A DNA stretch of 64,000 nt from Flavobacteriaceae bacterium UBA1682. Lineage in GTDB: Bacteria; Bacteroidota; Bacteroidia; Flavobacteriales; Flavobacteriaceae. Under the pieces are notes generated by a model that did not search any database, was not told the DNA's origin, and saw only the letters and a list, made by a program, of their open reading frames with translations. Shown here in pieces: positions 49,121 to 57,518 of the stretch (positions are counted from its first letter, which is position 1; each line of letters opens with the position of its first letter). The translations under genes and the position numbers were made by a program. The stretch is taken from contig DCKE01000027.1 of NCBI GenBank assembly GCA_002320285.1, positions 5,561 through 69,560 of the forward strand, in the 5' to 3' direction.

Positions 49121-49945
49121 TTATCCTAAAGCAGCTCTTTTGAATCCAGTGATAACAAGACTAGGATCAACCGTTTTGATATAAGCAGCAACGCTCATAG
49201 AACCGTCTTTGATATAATCTTGGTTTACTAAAGTATTGTCTTTGTAGAAACGTTGGATTTTTCCTTTAGAAATGTTTTCCAACATCGCTTCTGGTTTTCC
49301 TTCAGCTCTCAATTGCTCTTTTGCAATTTCGATTTCTTTGTCAATGATTGCTTGATCAACGCCCGCTTCGTTTAAAGCGATTGGGTTCATTGCAGCAGCT
49401 TGCATAGCAACGTTTCTTGCAGCTTCGTCAGCTCCTTCTACGTTAGCAGAAAGGGAAACGATAGTAGCGATTTTATTTCCAGCGTGGATGTAAGATCCAA
49501 CGAAAGTACCTTCTAATCTTTCGAATACAGTAATTTCAATTTTCTCTCCGATAACTCCAGTTTGCTCGATCAATTTGTCGGCAACAGTCATACCACCAAA
49601 GTCAGAAGCCAAAAACTCTTCTTTTGTATGGAAAGCCAAAGCGTGGTTCGCTAAATCAGTAGCTAATTTTACGAATCCTTCGTTTTTACCTACGAAATCA
49701 GTCTCACAACCTAAAGTGATAACAACACCCGCAGTTTTATCTGCATTTACAATTGCGATAGAAGCTCCTTCTGTAGATTCTCTATCTGCTCTGTTTGCAG
49801 CAACTTTTTGTCCTTTTTTACGTAAGTTTTCAATTGCTAAATCGAAATCTCCGTCAGCTTCAACTAACGCTTTTTTACAGTCCATCATTCCGGCACCGGT
49901 AATTTGTCTCAGCTTGTTTACATCTGCAGCAGTAATATTTGCCAT
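49121..49945 (-). CDS. tsf: Elongation factor Ts
   Basis: EF-Ts, 274 aa, nucleotide exchange factor for EF-Tu. The N-terminal signature LRQITGAGMMDCKKALVEADGD and the core motif ETDFVGKNEGFV are present. Last gene of the ribosomal unit; separated from rpsB by a 103-bp gap containing a large hairpin. Confidence 0.97.
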   Translation of the reverse strand: MANITAADVNKLRQITGAGMMDCKKALVEADGDFDLAIENLRKKGQKVAANRADRESTEGASIAIVNADKTAGVVITLGCETDFVGKNEGFVKLATDLANHALAFHTKEEFLASDFGGMTVADKLIEQTGVIGEKIEITVFERLEGTFVGSYIHAGNKIATIVSLSANVEGADEAARNVAMQAAAMNPIALNEAGVDQAIIDKEIEIAKEQLRAEGKPEAMLENISKGKIQRFYKDNTLVNQDYIKDGSMSVAAYIKTVDPSLVITGFKRAALG

Positions 49946-49971
49946 TTTAAAGTCTTGTGTTATGTGTTAAT

Positions 49972-50031
49972 AAAAAAAGTCGTTATGGATAGTTGTCTAC
50001 AAAAGTATACATCCATCAGCATAACGACTTT
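49972..50031 (-). terminator. Large hairpin with T-run between rpsB and tsf (attenuator-like)
   Basis: Perfect 12-bp stem AAAGTCGTTATG / CATAACGACTTT with a 32-nt loop, followed on the minus strand by a T-run. It would reduce tsf transcription relative to rpsB. The loop also holds TACTTTTG on the minus strand, a possible internal -7 element for tsf. Confidence 0.65.
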
Positions 50032-50048
50032 ATGATACTGTTAAATTA

Positions 50049-50807
50049 TTATTCTTCAGTAGAATTAGCTACTTCTGGAGCTGGAGCCGCTACAACTGGT
50101 TGATCGTCTTTTTCTGTTTTTCTTTCAGAATGACCTTCAATGATTGCATTGGTTACTAAAGATAAAATTTTATCGATTGATTTAGAAGCATCATCATTTG
50201 CTGGGATTACATAATCAACTTGACGTGGGTCAGAGTTGGTATCAACCATAGCGAAAATTGGAATGTTTAATTTCTGAGCTTCTTTAATTGCGATGTGTTC
50301 AGCTTTGATATCTACAACGAAAAGAGCAGCTGGTAGACGAGTCATGTCAGCAATTGAACCTAAGTTTTTCTCTAATTTCGCACGTAAACGATCAACTTGT
50401 AAGCGCTCTTTCTTAGAAAGAGTTAAGAATGTACCGTCTTTCTTCATTCTATCGATAGAAGCCATTTTCTTAACAGCTTTACGAATAGTAACAAAGTTAG
50501 TCAACATACCACCTGGCCATCTTTCAGTGATGTAAGGCATGTTTGCTGCAGCTGCTTTCTCAGCTACGATGTCTTTTGCTTGTTTTTTGGTAGCTACGAA
50601 TAGTATTTTTCTACCTGATGCTACAATCTTTTTCAAAGCTTCATTAGCTTCTTCGATTTTTGCAGCTGTTTTATATAGATTGATAATGTGAATACCATTA
50701 CGCTCCATATAGATGTAAGGAGCCATGTTTGGATCCCACTTTCTAGTCATGTGTCCGAAATGAACACCTGCCTCTAGTAATTCTTTAACTTCTACTTTGT
50801 TTGCCAT
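50049..50807 (-). CDS. rpsB: 30S ribosomal protein S2
   Basis: S2, 252 aa from ATG 50807 (MANKVEVKELLEAGVHFGHM); an upstream ATG at 50873 is in frame but gives a non-homologous 22-aa extension. Typical S2 motifs: HFGHMTRKWDPNM, YIYMERNGIHIINL and ERWPGGMLTNF. The C-terminus is a low-complexity tail. Third gene of the operon; 138 bp after rpsI. Confidence 0.97.
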   Translation of the reverse strand: MANKVEVKELLEAGVHFGHMTRKWDPNMAPYIYMERNGIHIINLYKTAAKIEEANEALKKIVASGRKILFVATKKQAKDIVAEKAAAANMPYITERWPGGMLTNFVTIRKAVKKMASIDRMKKDGTFLTLSKKERLQVDRLRAKLEKNLGSIADMTRLPAALFVVDIKAEHIAIKEAQKLNIPIFAMVDTNSDPRQVDYVIPANDDASKSIDKILSLVTNAIIEGHSERKTEKDDQPVVAAPAPEVANSTEE

Positions 50808-50945
50808 TTTGTAATAGTTTACGTTCTTGTGTATTAGCAATGATTCGGTAGCGATTGTCTCGGTCTGAACCATTTAGATGCTAAACTAATTCCTACCGCA
50901 GCAGGAGAGCAACAAAAACTTAGATTTTTTAATAATAAATAAAAA

Positions 50946-51332
50946 TTAACGTTTAGAGAACTGGAATTTCTTACGCGCTTTCTTCTGACCGAATTTCTTA
51001 CGTTCAACCATTCTTGGATCACGAGTCAATAAACCTTCTGGTTTCAAGATAGATCTGTTTTCTACATCAACTTCACACATTGCTCTTGCAATTGCCATAC
51101 GTACAGCTTCTGCTTGACCAGTAGTTCCTCCTCCGTAAACATTTACTTTTACATCAAAGTTCTCTGCGTTCTCTGTCAAAGACATCGGTTGCATTACTTT
51201 GTACTGTAAAGTAGCTGTTGGAAAGTAAGTTGTAAATTCTTTTTTGTTTACCGTGATTTTCCCTGTTCCTTCTGAAACATATACACGAGCAACAGCGGTT
51301 TTTCTTCTACCGATTTTGTGAATAACTCCCAT
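50946..51332 (-). CDS. rpsI: 30S ribosomal protein S9
   Basis: S9, 128 aa: GRRKTAVARVYVSEGTGKI near the start, GGGTTGQAEAVRMAIARA, and the basic C-terminus GQKKARKKFQFSKR, which reaches the P-site tRNA. Its ATG shares one base with the rplM stop (TAATG), indicating translational coupling. Confidence 0.98.
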   Translation of the reverse strand: MGVIHKIGRRKTAVARVYVSEGTGKITVNKKEFTTYFPTATLQYKVMQPMSLTENAENFDVKVNVYGGGTTGQAEAVRMAIARAMCEVDVENRSILKPEGLLTRDPRMVERKKFGQKKARKKFQFSKR

Positions 51333-51787
51333 TACTTAAGATCGTTTAAATTAACGGTTTTAGGTTGTTGCGCATCGTGTTTATGTGCAGTACCTACATT
51401 TACGTTTAAATTACGGAATAATTGTGCTCCTAATTTGTTTTTAGGCAACATTCCTTTGATTGCTTTTTCAACCAATAATGCAGGGTTCTTCTGTTGCATT
51501 ACTTTAGCTGTCAATACTCTTTGTCCTCCTGGGTAACCCGTGTGACGGATGTATTGTTTTTCTTCCAATTTGTTTCCAGTCAAATTGATTTTTTCTGCAT
51601 TGATAACGATTACGTTATCTCCACAGTCCACGTGTGGTGTAAAACTTGGCTTGTATTTACCTCTCAATAGCATAGCTACTTTTGAAGCAAAACGACCTAA
51701 GTTGTGACCTTCAGCATCTACAATGATCCACTCTTTTTGAGTAGTAGCTTTGTTTGCTGATACTGTCTTGTAGCTTAAATTGTTCAC
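51332..51787 (-). CDS. rplM: 50S ribosomal protein L13
   Basis: L13, 151 aa: WIIVDAEGHNLGRFASKVAM, KPSFTPHVDCGDNVIVINAE, and HTGYPGG. First gene of the rplM-rpsI-rpsB-tsf unit. A consensus promoter and an approximately 41-nt leader with a small hairpin precede it. Confidence 0.98.
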   Translation of the reverse strand: MNNLSYKTVSANKATTQKEWIIVDAEGHNLGRFASKVAMLLRGKYKPSFTPHVDCGDNVIVINAEKINLTGNKLEEKQYIRHTGYPGGQRVLTAKVMQQKNPALLVEKAIKGMLPKNKLGAQLFRNLNVNVGTAHKHDAQQPKTVNLNDLK

Positions 51788-51833
51788 AAATAAATTATTT
51801 TAATTAAACATTCCATTCCCAATAAAGGGAGTG

Positions 51834-51863
51834 CAAAAGTACAACTATTTATTTATTATACAA
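51834..51863 (-). promoter_or_regulatory. Promoter of the rplM operon (TTG-N19-TACTTTTG)
   Basis: On the minus strand TTG at 51863-51861 and TACTTTTG at 51841-51834, spaced by exactly 19 bp. It is one of the best promoter matches in the window, fitting a highly expressed ribosomal operon. Confidence 0.75.
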
Positions 51864-52070
51864 TACAACTGTTTATTTTTTGATCCCAAATTGAGCAGTT
51901 TATTGAAAATGAAACTATTAATGGGGTTTTTTTGCCGCGGTGTATTGTTTTAGTGAAAGATTTTTATTTATGATTTTCAATCGGAAATATTTTTTCTGTC
52001 AAGGGAGAGTTGCGATAACTTACTCAACAACTTGTTGATAAATGGTCAATTCGATTTCGAATTAACGAAT

Positions 52071-52099
52071 AAAAAAAGCCCAACATCGAAATGTGGGCT
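52071..52099 (-). terminator. polA terminator
   Basis: AGCCCAACAT / ATGTGGGCT stem with one bulged A and CGAA loop; seven T on the minus strand. Confidence 0.85.
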
Positions 52100-52119
52100 T
52101 ATCTATTTTGTATTTAAGA

Positions 52120-54936
52120 TCAATGAGCTTCTAGCCAGTTGTCACCGGTTCCAAGGTCTACTACCAAGGGAACCTCTAAGACAAAGGCGTTTTCCATTTC
52201 GCTCTTAATCATGGTTTTTAAATTTTCGAGTTCCTCCTTATAGGCGTCGAATACAAGCTCATCGTGTACTTGTAGCAACATTTTGGATTTCCAATCTTCG
52301 TTGATTAGTCGTTTGTGAATTGCTATCATCGCAATTTTGATGATATCAGCAGCACTACCTTGTATCGGTGCATTTACAGCATTTCGCTCTGCTGCTCCAC
52401 GAACGATGGCATTCTGTGAGTTGATGTCTTTTAGATAACGTCTACGGCCAGAAATCGTTTGTACATAACCGTGGTCGCGTGCAAAATCGATTTGACTTTG
52501 TATGTATTTCTTTAATTCGGGATAAGTAGCATAATAGGCATCGATCAATTCTTTACTCTCTGCTCTGGATAAGGAAGTTTGATTGCTCAGTCCAAACGCA
52601 GATACCCCGTAGATGATTCCGAAGTTGACCGTTTTCGCATGGCTACGTTGCTCTTTGGTTACTTCTTCCAGTGGAACACCAAATACTTTTGCTGCGGTAG
52701 AACGGTGAATGTCTTCCCCTTTTTTAAAGGATTCCATCATATTGGGTTCCTGACTCAAGGCAGCGATGATACGCAATTCTATCTGCGAGTAATCGGCAGC
52801 GAGTAAGACGTAATTTTCATCTCTCGCAACAAAGGCTTTTCTGATCTGTCGACCGCGCTCCGTGCGTATAGGAATGTTTTGTAGGTTGGGATTATTGGAG
52901 CTCAAACGTCCCGTTGCCGCTACCGTTTGCATATAGTCCGTGTGTATTCTTTTTGTTTCTGGGTCTACCTGATTCGGTAAGGCATCGACATAAGTGTTTT
53001 GCAATTTAATCAATTGACGCCACTCCAAGATGTCTTTAACGATTTGATTGTCGTCTGCCAAATAACTCAAAACCTCTTCGCCGGTAGCATATTGACCCGT
53101 TTTGGTCTTTTTAGGTTTGGTACCTCCAATCTTTAATCGATCAAACAAAACTTCCCCCAATTGCTTTGGAGAGGCCAAATTAAACTGTTCACCAGCCTGT
53201 TCATAGATTCCCTTTTCTAGATCTTTGATATCGTTATCGAGACTTTTTGATAGCGATTTTAAAAAATCAACATCCACTCGGATGCCCTCTTGTTCCATAG
53301 CGGCCAATACCGGTACCAAAGGAACTTCGATCGTCTCAAAAAGATTTTTTGTTTCGGATTCAATCAACTGCTGGTCGAAAAAAGCTTCCAATTGAAAAGT
53401 GATATCGGCATCTTCACCGGCGTATTCTTTGACCAATTGCAAATCGACTTCGCGCATGGTTTTTTGGTTTTTACCTTTTTTGCCAATCAAATCTTCAATC
53501 GATTGGGGTGAGTATCCCAAATACGTTTCTGCTAGGATATCCATATTGTGGCGCATATCTGGATTGATCAGATAATGTGCGATCATGGTGTCGAAAATAG
53601 GGCCTCGAACAGCCAGTTCGTAGCGGGCTAGTATTTTGATGTCGTATTTTAAATTTTGTCCAATCTTTGTAATCGTTTCAGATTCAAAGAAAGGGCGGAA
53701 CTGTGCTGCTAAGCTCCGTGCCTCTTCCTGGTTTTCAGGAAAGGGTACGTAAAACGCACTGCCCTTTTCATAGGAAAAGGCGATACCAACCAATTCCGCA
53801 TGAAGTGCGTCTAATCCGGTGGTCTCGGTATCAAAACATACTTTAGGTTGTTCTAATAGGTTTTCTATAAACATTTTGACAGCCATATTGCCTTGAATGA
53901 TTTGGTAAAAGTGTGGCGTGTCTTGTAGGGTTTTATAGGGGCTTGATGATGTAGGAGAGTCGGAAGACTCGTTGCTGCCGAACAAATCAAATTGATCGTC
54001 TGTCGATAAAGCTGCGTTTGTTTTTGTCGGGACAGCTGTAGTGGTTGCTTCGGGATTAAACAATTTGTCAAACTGTTCTTTCATACGTCGGAATTCCAAT
54101 TCGATAAATAGGGCGTCGGTTTTTTCGACGTCTGGTTTATCCAATTCAAAATCCTTTTCGTTGAAAGTTACCGGACAGTCCAATAGAATAGTCGCCAAGG
54201 TTTTGGAGAGCATTCCCTTATCTTTATTGGCTTCGATGTTTTCTTTCATCTTGCCTTTGAGTTCATGAGTGTTGGCCAGTAGGTTTTCCATACTGCCGTA
54301 CTGTTGTAGAAATTTTTTTGCCGTTTTCTCTCCAACACCCGGTAGGCCTGGAATATTATCAACGGCATCGCCCATCATCCCCAAATAATCGATGACTTGC
54401 AACGGATTTTCGACTTCGAATTTGGCTTGAACCTCTGGGATTCCCCATATCTCTATACCGTTGCCCATTCGGGCGGGTTTGTACATAAAAATGTTCTCAG
54501 ATACCAATTGAGCAAAATCCTTATCGGGAGTAACCATAAATACCTGATAACCTTCTTTTTCTGCTTGCTTGGCTAGAGTTCCAATTAAATCATCGGCCTC
54601 ACAGCCTTCCACTTCCATAATGGGAATGTGCATGGCTTCTAAAAGTTGCTTGATATAGGGTATCGCTATTTTGATCGCTTCTGGTGTTGCTTGTCGATTG
54701 GCTTTGTATTCAGGAAACATCTCCGTTCGCACAGTACTTCCACCTTTATCAAAGGCTACAGCTAAATGATCGGGTTTCTCTCTTCGTATTACGTCGATCA
54801 GTGAATTCATAAAACCCAATACTGCCGAAGTATCTAAACCCTTAGAGTTTATTCGTGGATTTTTGATAAAAGCATAATAACCTCTAAAAATAAGGGCGTA
54901 GGCATCGAGTAGAAAAAGACGTTTTTGTGGTTCCAT
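52120..54936 (-). CDS. polA: DNA polymerase I
   Basis: PolA, 938 aa with all three domains. 5'-3' exonuclease: LLDAYALIFRGYYAF, EVEGCEADDLIGT and GLPGVGEKTAKKFL. 3'-5' exonuclease is intact, with CFDTETTGLDALHAELVG. Polymerase: motif A DYSQIELRIIAALS, motif B KTVNFGIIYG and motif C VHDELVFD (about 890-897). It fills gaps left by Okazaki primer removal and excision repair. Monocistronic with its own terminator. Confidence 0.98.
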   Translation of the reverse strand: MEPQKRLFLLDAYALIFRGYYAFIKNPRINSKGLDTSAVLGFMNSLIDVIRREKPDHLAVAFDKGGSTVRTEMFPEYKANRQATPEAIKIAIPYIKQLLEAMHIPIMEVEGCEADDLIGTLAKQAEKEGYQVFMVTPDKDFAQLVSENIFMYKPARMGNGIEIWGIPEVQAKFEVENPLQVIDYLGMMGDAVDNIPGLPGVGEKTAKKFLQQYGSMENLLANTHELKGKMKENIEANKDKGMLSKTLATILLDCPVTFNEKDFELDKPDVEKTDALFIELEFRRMKEQFDKLFNPEATTTAVPTKTNAALSTDDQFDLFGSNESSDSPTSSSPYKTLQDTPHFYQIIQGNMAVKMFIENLLEQPKVCFDTETTGLDALHAELVGIAFSYEKGSAFYVPFPENQEEARSLAAQFRPFFESETITKIGQNLKYDIKILARYELAVRGPIFDTMIAHYLINPDMRHNMDILAETYLGYSPQSIEDLIGKKGKNQKTMREVDLQLVKEYAGEDADITFQLEAFFDQQLIESETKNLFETIEVPLVPVLAAMEQEGIRVDVDFLKSLSKSLDNDIKDLEKGIYEQAGEQFNLASPKQLGEVLFDRLKIGGTKPKKTKTGQYATGEEVLSYLADDNQIVKDILEWRQLIKLQNTYVDALPNQVDPETKRIHTDYMQTVAATGRLSSNNPNLQNIPIRTERGRQIRKAFVARDENYVLLAADYSQIELRIIAALSQEPNMMESFKKGEDIHRSTAAKVFGVPLEEVTKEQRSHAKTVNFGIIYGVSAFGLSNQTSLSRAESKELIDAYYATYPELKKYIQSQIDFARDHGYVQTISGRRRYLKDINSQNAIVRGAAERNAVNAPIQGSAADIIKIAMIAIHKRLINEDWKSKMLLQVHDELVFDAYKEELENLKTMIKSEMENAFVLEVPLVVDLGTGDNWLEAH

Positions 54937-54967
54937 AACCGAAAAAGGGTTTTGTTATATTATTTTT

Positions 54968-54983
54968 CAAAAATACAAACTTA
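54968..54983 (-). promoter_or_regulatory. Two -7 elements of polA (TAAGTTTG and TATTTTTG)
   Basis: On the minus strand TAAGTTTG (54983-54976) and TATTTTTG (54975-54968) are directly adjacent, both perfect TAnnTTTG. They lie about 31-47 bp before the polA ATG. Confidence 0.5.
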
Positions 54984-55174
54984 AAAGCAAACGGCGATGA
55001 CCTTTTTGGGAAACATCGAGGGTATTGAATCGGGTAGGTGTTGGGTCGATTTACTGTATTTATCGAAACAGGATTCGCACAACGTGTTGGTGCTGCTTGG
55101 AGTAAGAGCAAAAAAGTTTGATAAAATGCGATAAATAATGGTCTTAAAGAGTGATAATTAATGTTAAATACTAT

Positions 55175-55202
55175 TTGGTGTATTTTTAAACGAGTATTTT
55201 TG
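55175..55202 (+). promoter_or_regulatory. Promoter of the membrane phosphoesterase gene (TTG-N17-TATTTTTG)
   Basis: TTG at 55175 and perfect TATTTTTG at 55195-55202, 24 bp before ATG 55227. Confidence 0.6.
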
Positions 55203-55226
55203 TAAGCTTATCTATATTCGATATTT

Positions 55227-56453
55227 ATGCGTTGGATTATCCTTATACTGTTTCTTGTCCTTTTAGAATTTTATTCCTACCAAGCCTTAAGTAATCTGAC
55301 GAAGAATCGATGGATAATTATTGCTTATGCCTTGTTTACTTTAGTGGCCATCGGGATGATCGCTTATGGTTTTTTGAGTTTTGATCGATCGATTGGCCAA
55401 AATAAAACCTTGATGATGGCTATTGCTTTGGTCTTGTTACTGTATATGCCCAAATTGGTGGTTACCATTTTTTTATTCGTAGAAGATGCCGCGCGATTGA
55501 TCATTGGGGTGTGTAACTATTTTGTATCAGCAACTCAAATTGAGGGTGAATTTCTACCTGAAAGACGAAAATTCGTAACACAAGTGGCTTTAGGAGTGGC
55601 GGCGATTCCCTTTTTGTCGATTATTCACGGTATAGCTGTAGGTAGGTATAAGTTTAGAGTGATTAAACAAACCGTCTTTTTTGACGATTTGCCCGAAGCT
55701 TTTGACGGTTTTACCTTTACGCATATATCGGATATCCACTGCGGTAGTTTTGACGACAAAGAAAAAATCCAACACGCCATTGAGGTAATCAATGATCAGG
55801 AGTCCGATTTGTTGTTGTTTACTGGTGATTTAGTCAACAGTTTAGCGAATGAAATGGATCCTTGGTTAGAGACATTTAAGGGAATTCGCGCACATAAATA
55901 TGGTAAATTCTCTGTTTTAGGGAATCATGATTATGGCGAATATGTCGAATGGGATACAGCAGCTCAAAAAGAAAACAATTTTAAGGAAATAAAGGAATTG
56001 CACCCGAAGATGGGTTTTAATTTGTTGTTGAATGAAAAGGTGTGGATTGAAAAGGACGGACAGCATATAGCCATTGTGGGAGTTGAGAATTGGGGGGTTA
56101 AATTTAAAAAAGTCGGTGATCTAAATAAGGCGACTTCAGGTGTTGCTGCTGAGGATTTTAAAATCTTATTATCTCATGATCCTTCGCATTGGGATGCAGA
56201 AGTTTTGAGTCACCCTAAAAACGTTCAATTGATGCTAGCGGGACATACACATGGCGCACAATTTGGTATCGAAATTCCGGGAATAATAAAGTGGAGTCCG
56301 ATACAGTATGTCTATAAACAATGGGCGGGATTGTATCAAACCATGGGGCGTTATCTATATGTAAATAGGGGTTTTGGATACCATGCTTATCCGGGTCGAG
56401 TAGGGATCTGGCCGGAGATTACTGTTTTTGAACTTAAACGCAGAAAAAACTAG
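55227..56453 (+). CDS. Membrane-anchored metallophosphoesterase (YkuE/YaeI-like)
   Basis: Protein of 408 aa with three to four N-terminal membrane helices (about 1-155) and a calcineurin-like phosphoesterase domain. Metal motifs: ISDIHCGS, FTGDLVNS, LGNHDYGE, LSHDPSHW and AGHTHGAQFG, all complete. Family members with this layout cleave UDP-sugar or lipid phosphate substrates at the membrane; the substrate here is unknown. Confidence 0.92.
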   Translation: MRWIILILFLVLLEFYSYQALSNLTKNRWIIIAYALFTLVAIGMIAYGFLSFDRSIGQNKTLMMAIALVLLLYMPKLVVTIFLFVEDAARLIIGVCNYFVSATQIEGEFLPERRKFVTQVALGVAAIPFLSIIHGIAVGRYKFRVIKQTVFFDDLPEAFDGFTFTHISDIHCGSFDDKEKIQHAIEVINDQESDLLLFTGDLVNSLANEMDPWLETFKGIRAHKYGKFSVLGNHDYGEYVEWDTAAQKENNFKEIKELHPKMGFNLLLNEKVWIEKDGQHIAIVGVENWGVKFKKVGDLNKATSGVAAEDFKILLSHDPSHWDAEVLSHPKNVQLMLAGHTHGAQFGIEIPGIIKWSPIQYVYKQWAGLYQTMGRYLYVNRGFGYHAYPGRVGIWPEITVFELKRRKN

Positions 56454-56472
56454 TTCAATTCCCAAAAAATCG

Positions 56473-56480
56473 TATTTTTG
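56473..56480 (+). promoter_or_regulatory. -7 element (TATTTTTG) of the thioredoxin-like gene
   Basis: Perfect TAnnTTTG, 43 bp before ATG 56524. Confidence 0.45.
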
Positions 56481-56523
56481 TTTAGAGGGCCTAGTGAATT
56501 GATATGTTTAATGAACTAAATAA

Positions 56524-56823
56524 ATGTTTATGTCAAAATTTGGAGAATTAATTAGTGCAAATGTACCCGTTCTAATTTATTTTTACGCACAATGGAATGA
56601 AGGTTCCAAATCGATGCAGCCCGTGATTCATGATGTTGCAGCGGCTATGGGCGATCAATTGCGAGTGATAAAAATCGATGTGGAGAAAAACAAAGATTTA
56701 TCGGATGCTTTGAGAATCAAAAATGTGCCGACCATGATGATTTATCGCAATGGAGCTATGGTTTGGAGACAAACGGGCACTATTGAAGCCAATGCGCTAA
56801 TTACCATTTCGAAAGCCTTATAA
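56524..56823 (+). CDS. Thioredoxin-like protein lacking the CXXC motif
   Basis: Thioredoxin-fold protein of 99 aa. It keeps the strand before the active site (VLIYFYAQWNEG), the cis-Pro region KNVPTMMIYRNGAMVWRQTG and the fold length. The WCGPC site is replaced by WNEGSK and no Cys occurs in the whole protein. It cannot be a disulfide reductase, so it may act as a chaperone or scaffold. ATG 56530 is an alternative start. It overlaps the end of the convergent deacetylase gene by 6 bp. Confidence 0.88.
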   Translation: MFMSKFGELISANVPVLIYFYAQWNEGSKSMQPVIHDVAAAMGDQLRVIKIDVEKNKDLSDALRIKNVPTMMIYRNGAMVWRQTGTIEANALITISKAL

Positions 56824-57444
56824 TAGCTCAAATTGATATCCTTCTTTGAGAAGATATTCAATAGCCTTTGGCAAGGCATATTTTAAATTTCCCGATGCTT
56901 TCCAGCTATCGTGGAACAGTATAATACTACCTGATCGGGTGTGCTTTACAACGTTCTGTAAACACTGTTCCGGTGACGTTTTAGCGTCATAATCTTTACT
57001 CAATACCGTCCACATAACTATTTTGTGATTTTTCTCAAGCAACACTTTAGCTTGGGAAGCTTTTATCTTTCCATAGGGGGGTCTAAATAAGTGTTGTGAA
57101 ACTTTCGTGTGTTTGTCTATTTTTTTTGTGCATTGCAAAACCTCTTCAATATATTTTGACGTTTCGGTTTTCCAGCCGTTGACATGATGATCGGTGTGAT
57201 TGCCAATTTGGTGACCGGCATGAATGACTTTTTTGAATATATCGGGATGCTTGCGAATGTTATCCCCTATGCAAAAAAACGTTGCTTTGATCTGATATAA
57301 TGCAAGCAGCTCTAAGACCCATTCTGTAACTTCGGGTATAGGGCCATCATCGAAGGTAAGGTAGATCTTTTTATCCGTATTGGCTACCGCCCACAATTGT
57401 TTGGGAAATAGTAGCGGTACTAAAAAAGGGATTCTGGCAAACAT
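56818..57444 (-). CDS. Polysaccharide deacetylase (NodB/CE4 family)
   Basis: CE4 esterase of 208 aa. Motif 1 TFDDGP (catalytic base and metal Asp), motif 2 HQIGNHTDHH (metal His), motif 3 FRPPYGKI, motif 4 near MWTVLSKDYDA, and motif 5 IILFHDS. It removes acetyl groups from GlcNAc polymers such as peptidoglycan. The N-terminus (MFARIPFLVPLLFPKQLWAV) may be a short membrane anchor. Confidence 0.92.
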   Translation of the reverse strand: MFARIPFLVPLLFPKQLWAVANTDKKIYLTFDDGPIPEVTEWVLELLALYQIKATFFCIGDNIRKHPDIFKKVIHAGHQIGNHTDHHVNGWKTETSKYIEEVLQCTKKIDKHTKVSQHLFRPPYGKIKASQAKVLLEKNHKIVMWTVLSKDYDAKTSPEQCLQNVVKHTRSGSIILFHDSWKASGNLKYALPKAIEYLLKEGYQFELL

Positions 57445-57458
57445 TTTTTTATAAAGAT

Positions 57459-57494
57459 AAAAAAAAAGAGCGGTTTGATTAGATCAAACCGCTC
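57459..57494 (-). terminator. Terminator of the RND efflux operon
   Basis: GAGCGGTTTGAT / ATCAAACCGCTC perfect 12-bp stem, TAG loop, nine T on the minus strand. Confidence 0.95.
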
Positions 57495-57518
57495 GATTAT
57501 TGATGGTATATAGTGGAA

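Larger units (their letters stand above)
51788..52119. other. 332-bp gap between polA and rplM
   Basis: It holds the rplM promoter and leader hairpin (TCCC-TTTATT-GGGA, 51817-51830) and the polA terminator. I see nothing else between 51870 and 52070 apart from a short palindrome CAACAACTTGTTG. Confidence 0.6.
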
